This document shows, one piece after another, positions 7,022-7,040 of a stretch of DNA of 7,040 nucleotides; position 1 is the first letter of the stretch; each line of letters begins with the position of its first letter. Below the pieces are notes generated by a model, which did not search any database, was not told where the DNA came from, and was given only the letters and a program-made list of their open reading frames with translations. Origin of the DNA: Candidatus Helarchaeota archaeon (lineage in GTDB: Archaea; Asgardarchaeota; Lokiarchaeia; Helarchaeales; JABXJV01); the NCBI GenBank assembly GCA_013375355.1, contig JABXJV010000087.1:1-7040 (forward strand), read 5' to 3'. The position numbers and the translations under genes are program-made.

Positions 7022-7040
7022 TAGCAAGGATTTATTGCTA
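7022..7040. repeat. 6-bp inverted repeat at window edge
   Basis: TAGCAA and TTGCTA are perfect reverse complements separated by 7 bases, and the repeat is cut by the window end, so the full extent is unknown. It could be an operator-like palindrome, part of an RNA stem or chance. Confidence 0.3.

Larger units (their letters stand above)
6863..7040. other. AT-rich upstream region of nmd3, no confident gene
   Basis: It holds a small hairpin (6932-6944), long A runs at 6872-6879 and 6908-6922, a T run at 6962-6968, a TATA-like stretch at 6975-6986 and GGGAGG at 6988-6993. Two edge-truncated open frames exist. One is on the plus strand (open from 6919, with GTG at 6970 and ATG at 6994) and begins MNGIDHVYF after the ATG. 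The other is on the minus strand, 48 codons ending at TAA 6893. Neither is supported well enough to call. The nmd3 promoter must lie here, but I see no clear BRE/TATA at a fitting distance. Confidence 0.4.

Noticed and set aside
6893..7039. 48-codon minus-strand open frame entering from the window edge and ending 30 bases before nmd3
   Set aside because: It has almost no codons beginning with G (only two Asp; no Gly, Ala, Val or Glu), and its phenylalanine/leucine-rich end simply translates poly-T. It is more likely non-coding, although a real gene tail cannot be excluded without more sequence.
1..7040. CRISPR arrays, tRNA/rRNA genes, insertion-sequence ends, integrase sites
   Set aside because: I saw no regularly spaced direct repeats, no cloverleaf-like block, no transposase motifs and no flanking terminal repeats on reading both strands.

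Overview
The window looks archaeal. It carries a RIO1-type kinase, a two-KH-domain Dim2/Pno1-like protein, an archaeal-length NMD3 protein and a geranylgeranyl-reductase-family flavoprotein, a set typical of Archaea. The DNA is AT-rich, arginine is mostly AGA, and rio1 has a readable archaeal BRE/TATA plus Shine-Dalgarno arrangement. The proline-rich, low-complexity linker and eukaryote-like ribosome-assembly genes would suit an Asgard (Promethearchaeota) or similar AT-rich lineage, but nothing here proves it.

Positions 1-3141 (+) hold one very large DUF4139 (MuiA-like) gene whose 5' end lies outside the window. Its second beta-rich half is present three times in tandem, with a period of about 230-240 residues, followed by a single C-terminal coiled coil. 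This is the most unusual object in the window. A short T-rich intergenic strip (3142-3182) separates it from a convergent block of four minus-strand genes.

The minus-strand block, in transcription order, is nmd3 (6862-5732), a geranylgeranyl-reductase-like gene (5739-4636), rio1 (4554-3784) and a dim2/pno1-like KH gene (3770-3183). nmd3 and the reductase gene overlap by 8 bases. rio1 and the KH gene are 13 bases apart, and the KH gene uses a TTG start behind a GAGG motif. The 81-base gap between the reductase gene and rio1 contains a good promoter candidate, so the block is probably two transcription units. Three of the four genes belong to ribosome assembly: NMD3 to the large subunit, RIO1 and Dim2/Pno1 to the small subunit. 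The reductase is a membrane-lipid or isoprenoid enzyme embedded among them.

Positions 6863-7040 are the AT-rich upstream region of nmd3. They contain a small hairpin, a TATA-like element, a GGGAGG motif and a 6-bp inverted repeat at the window edge. Partial open frames run off the end on both strands, but none is convincing.
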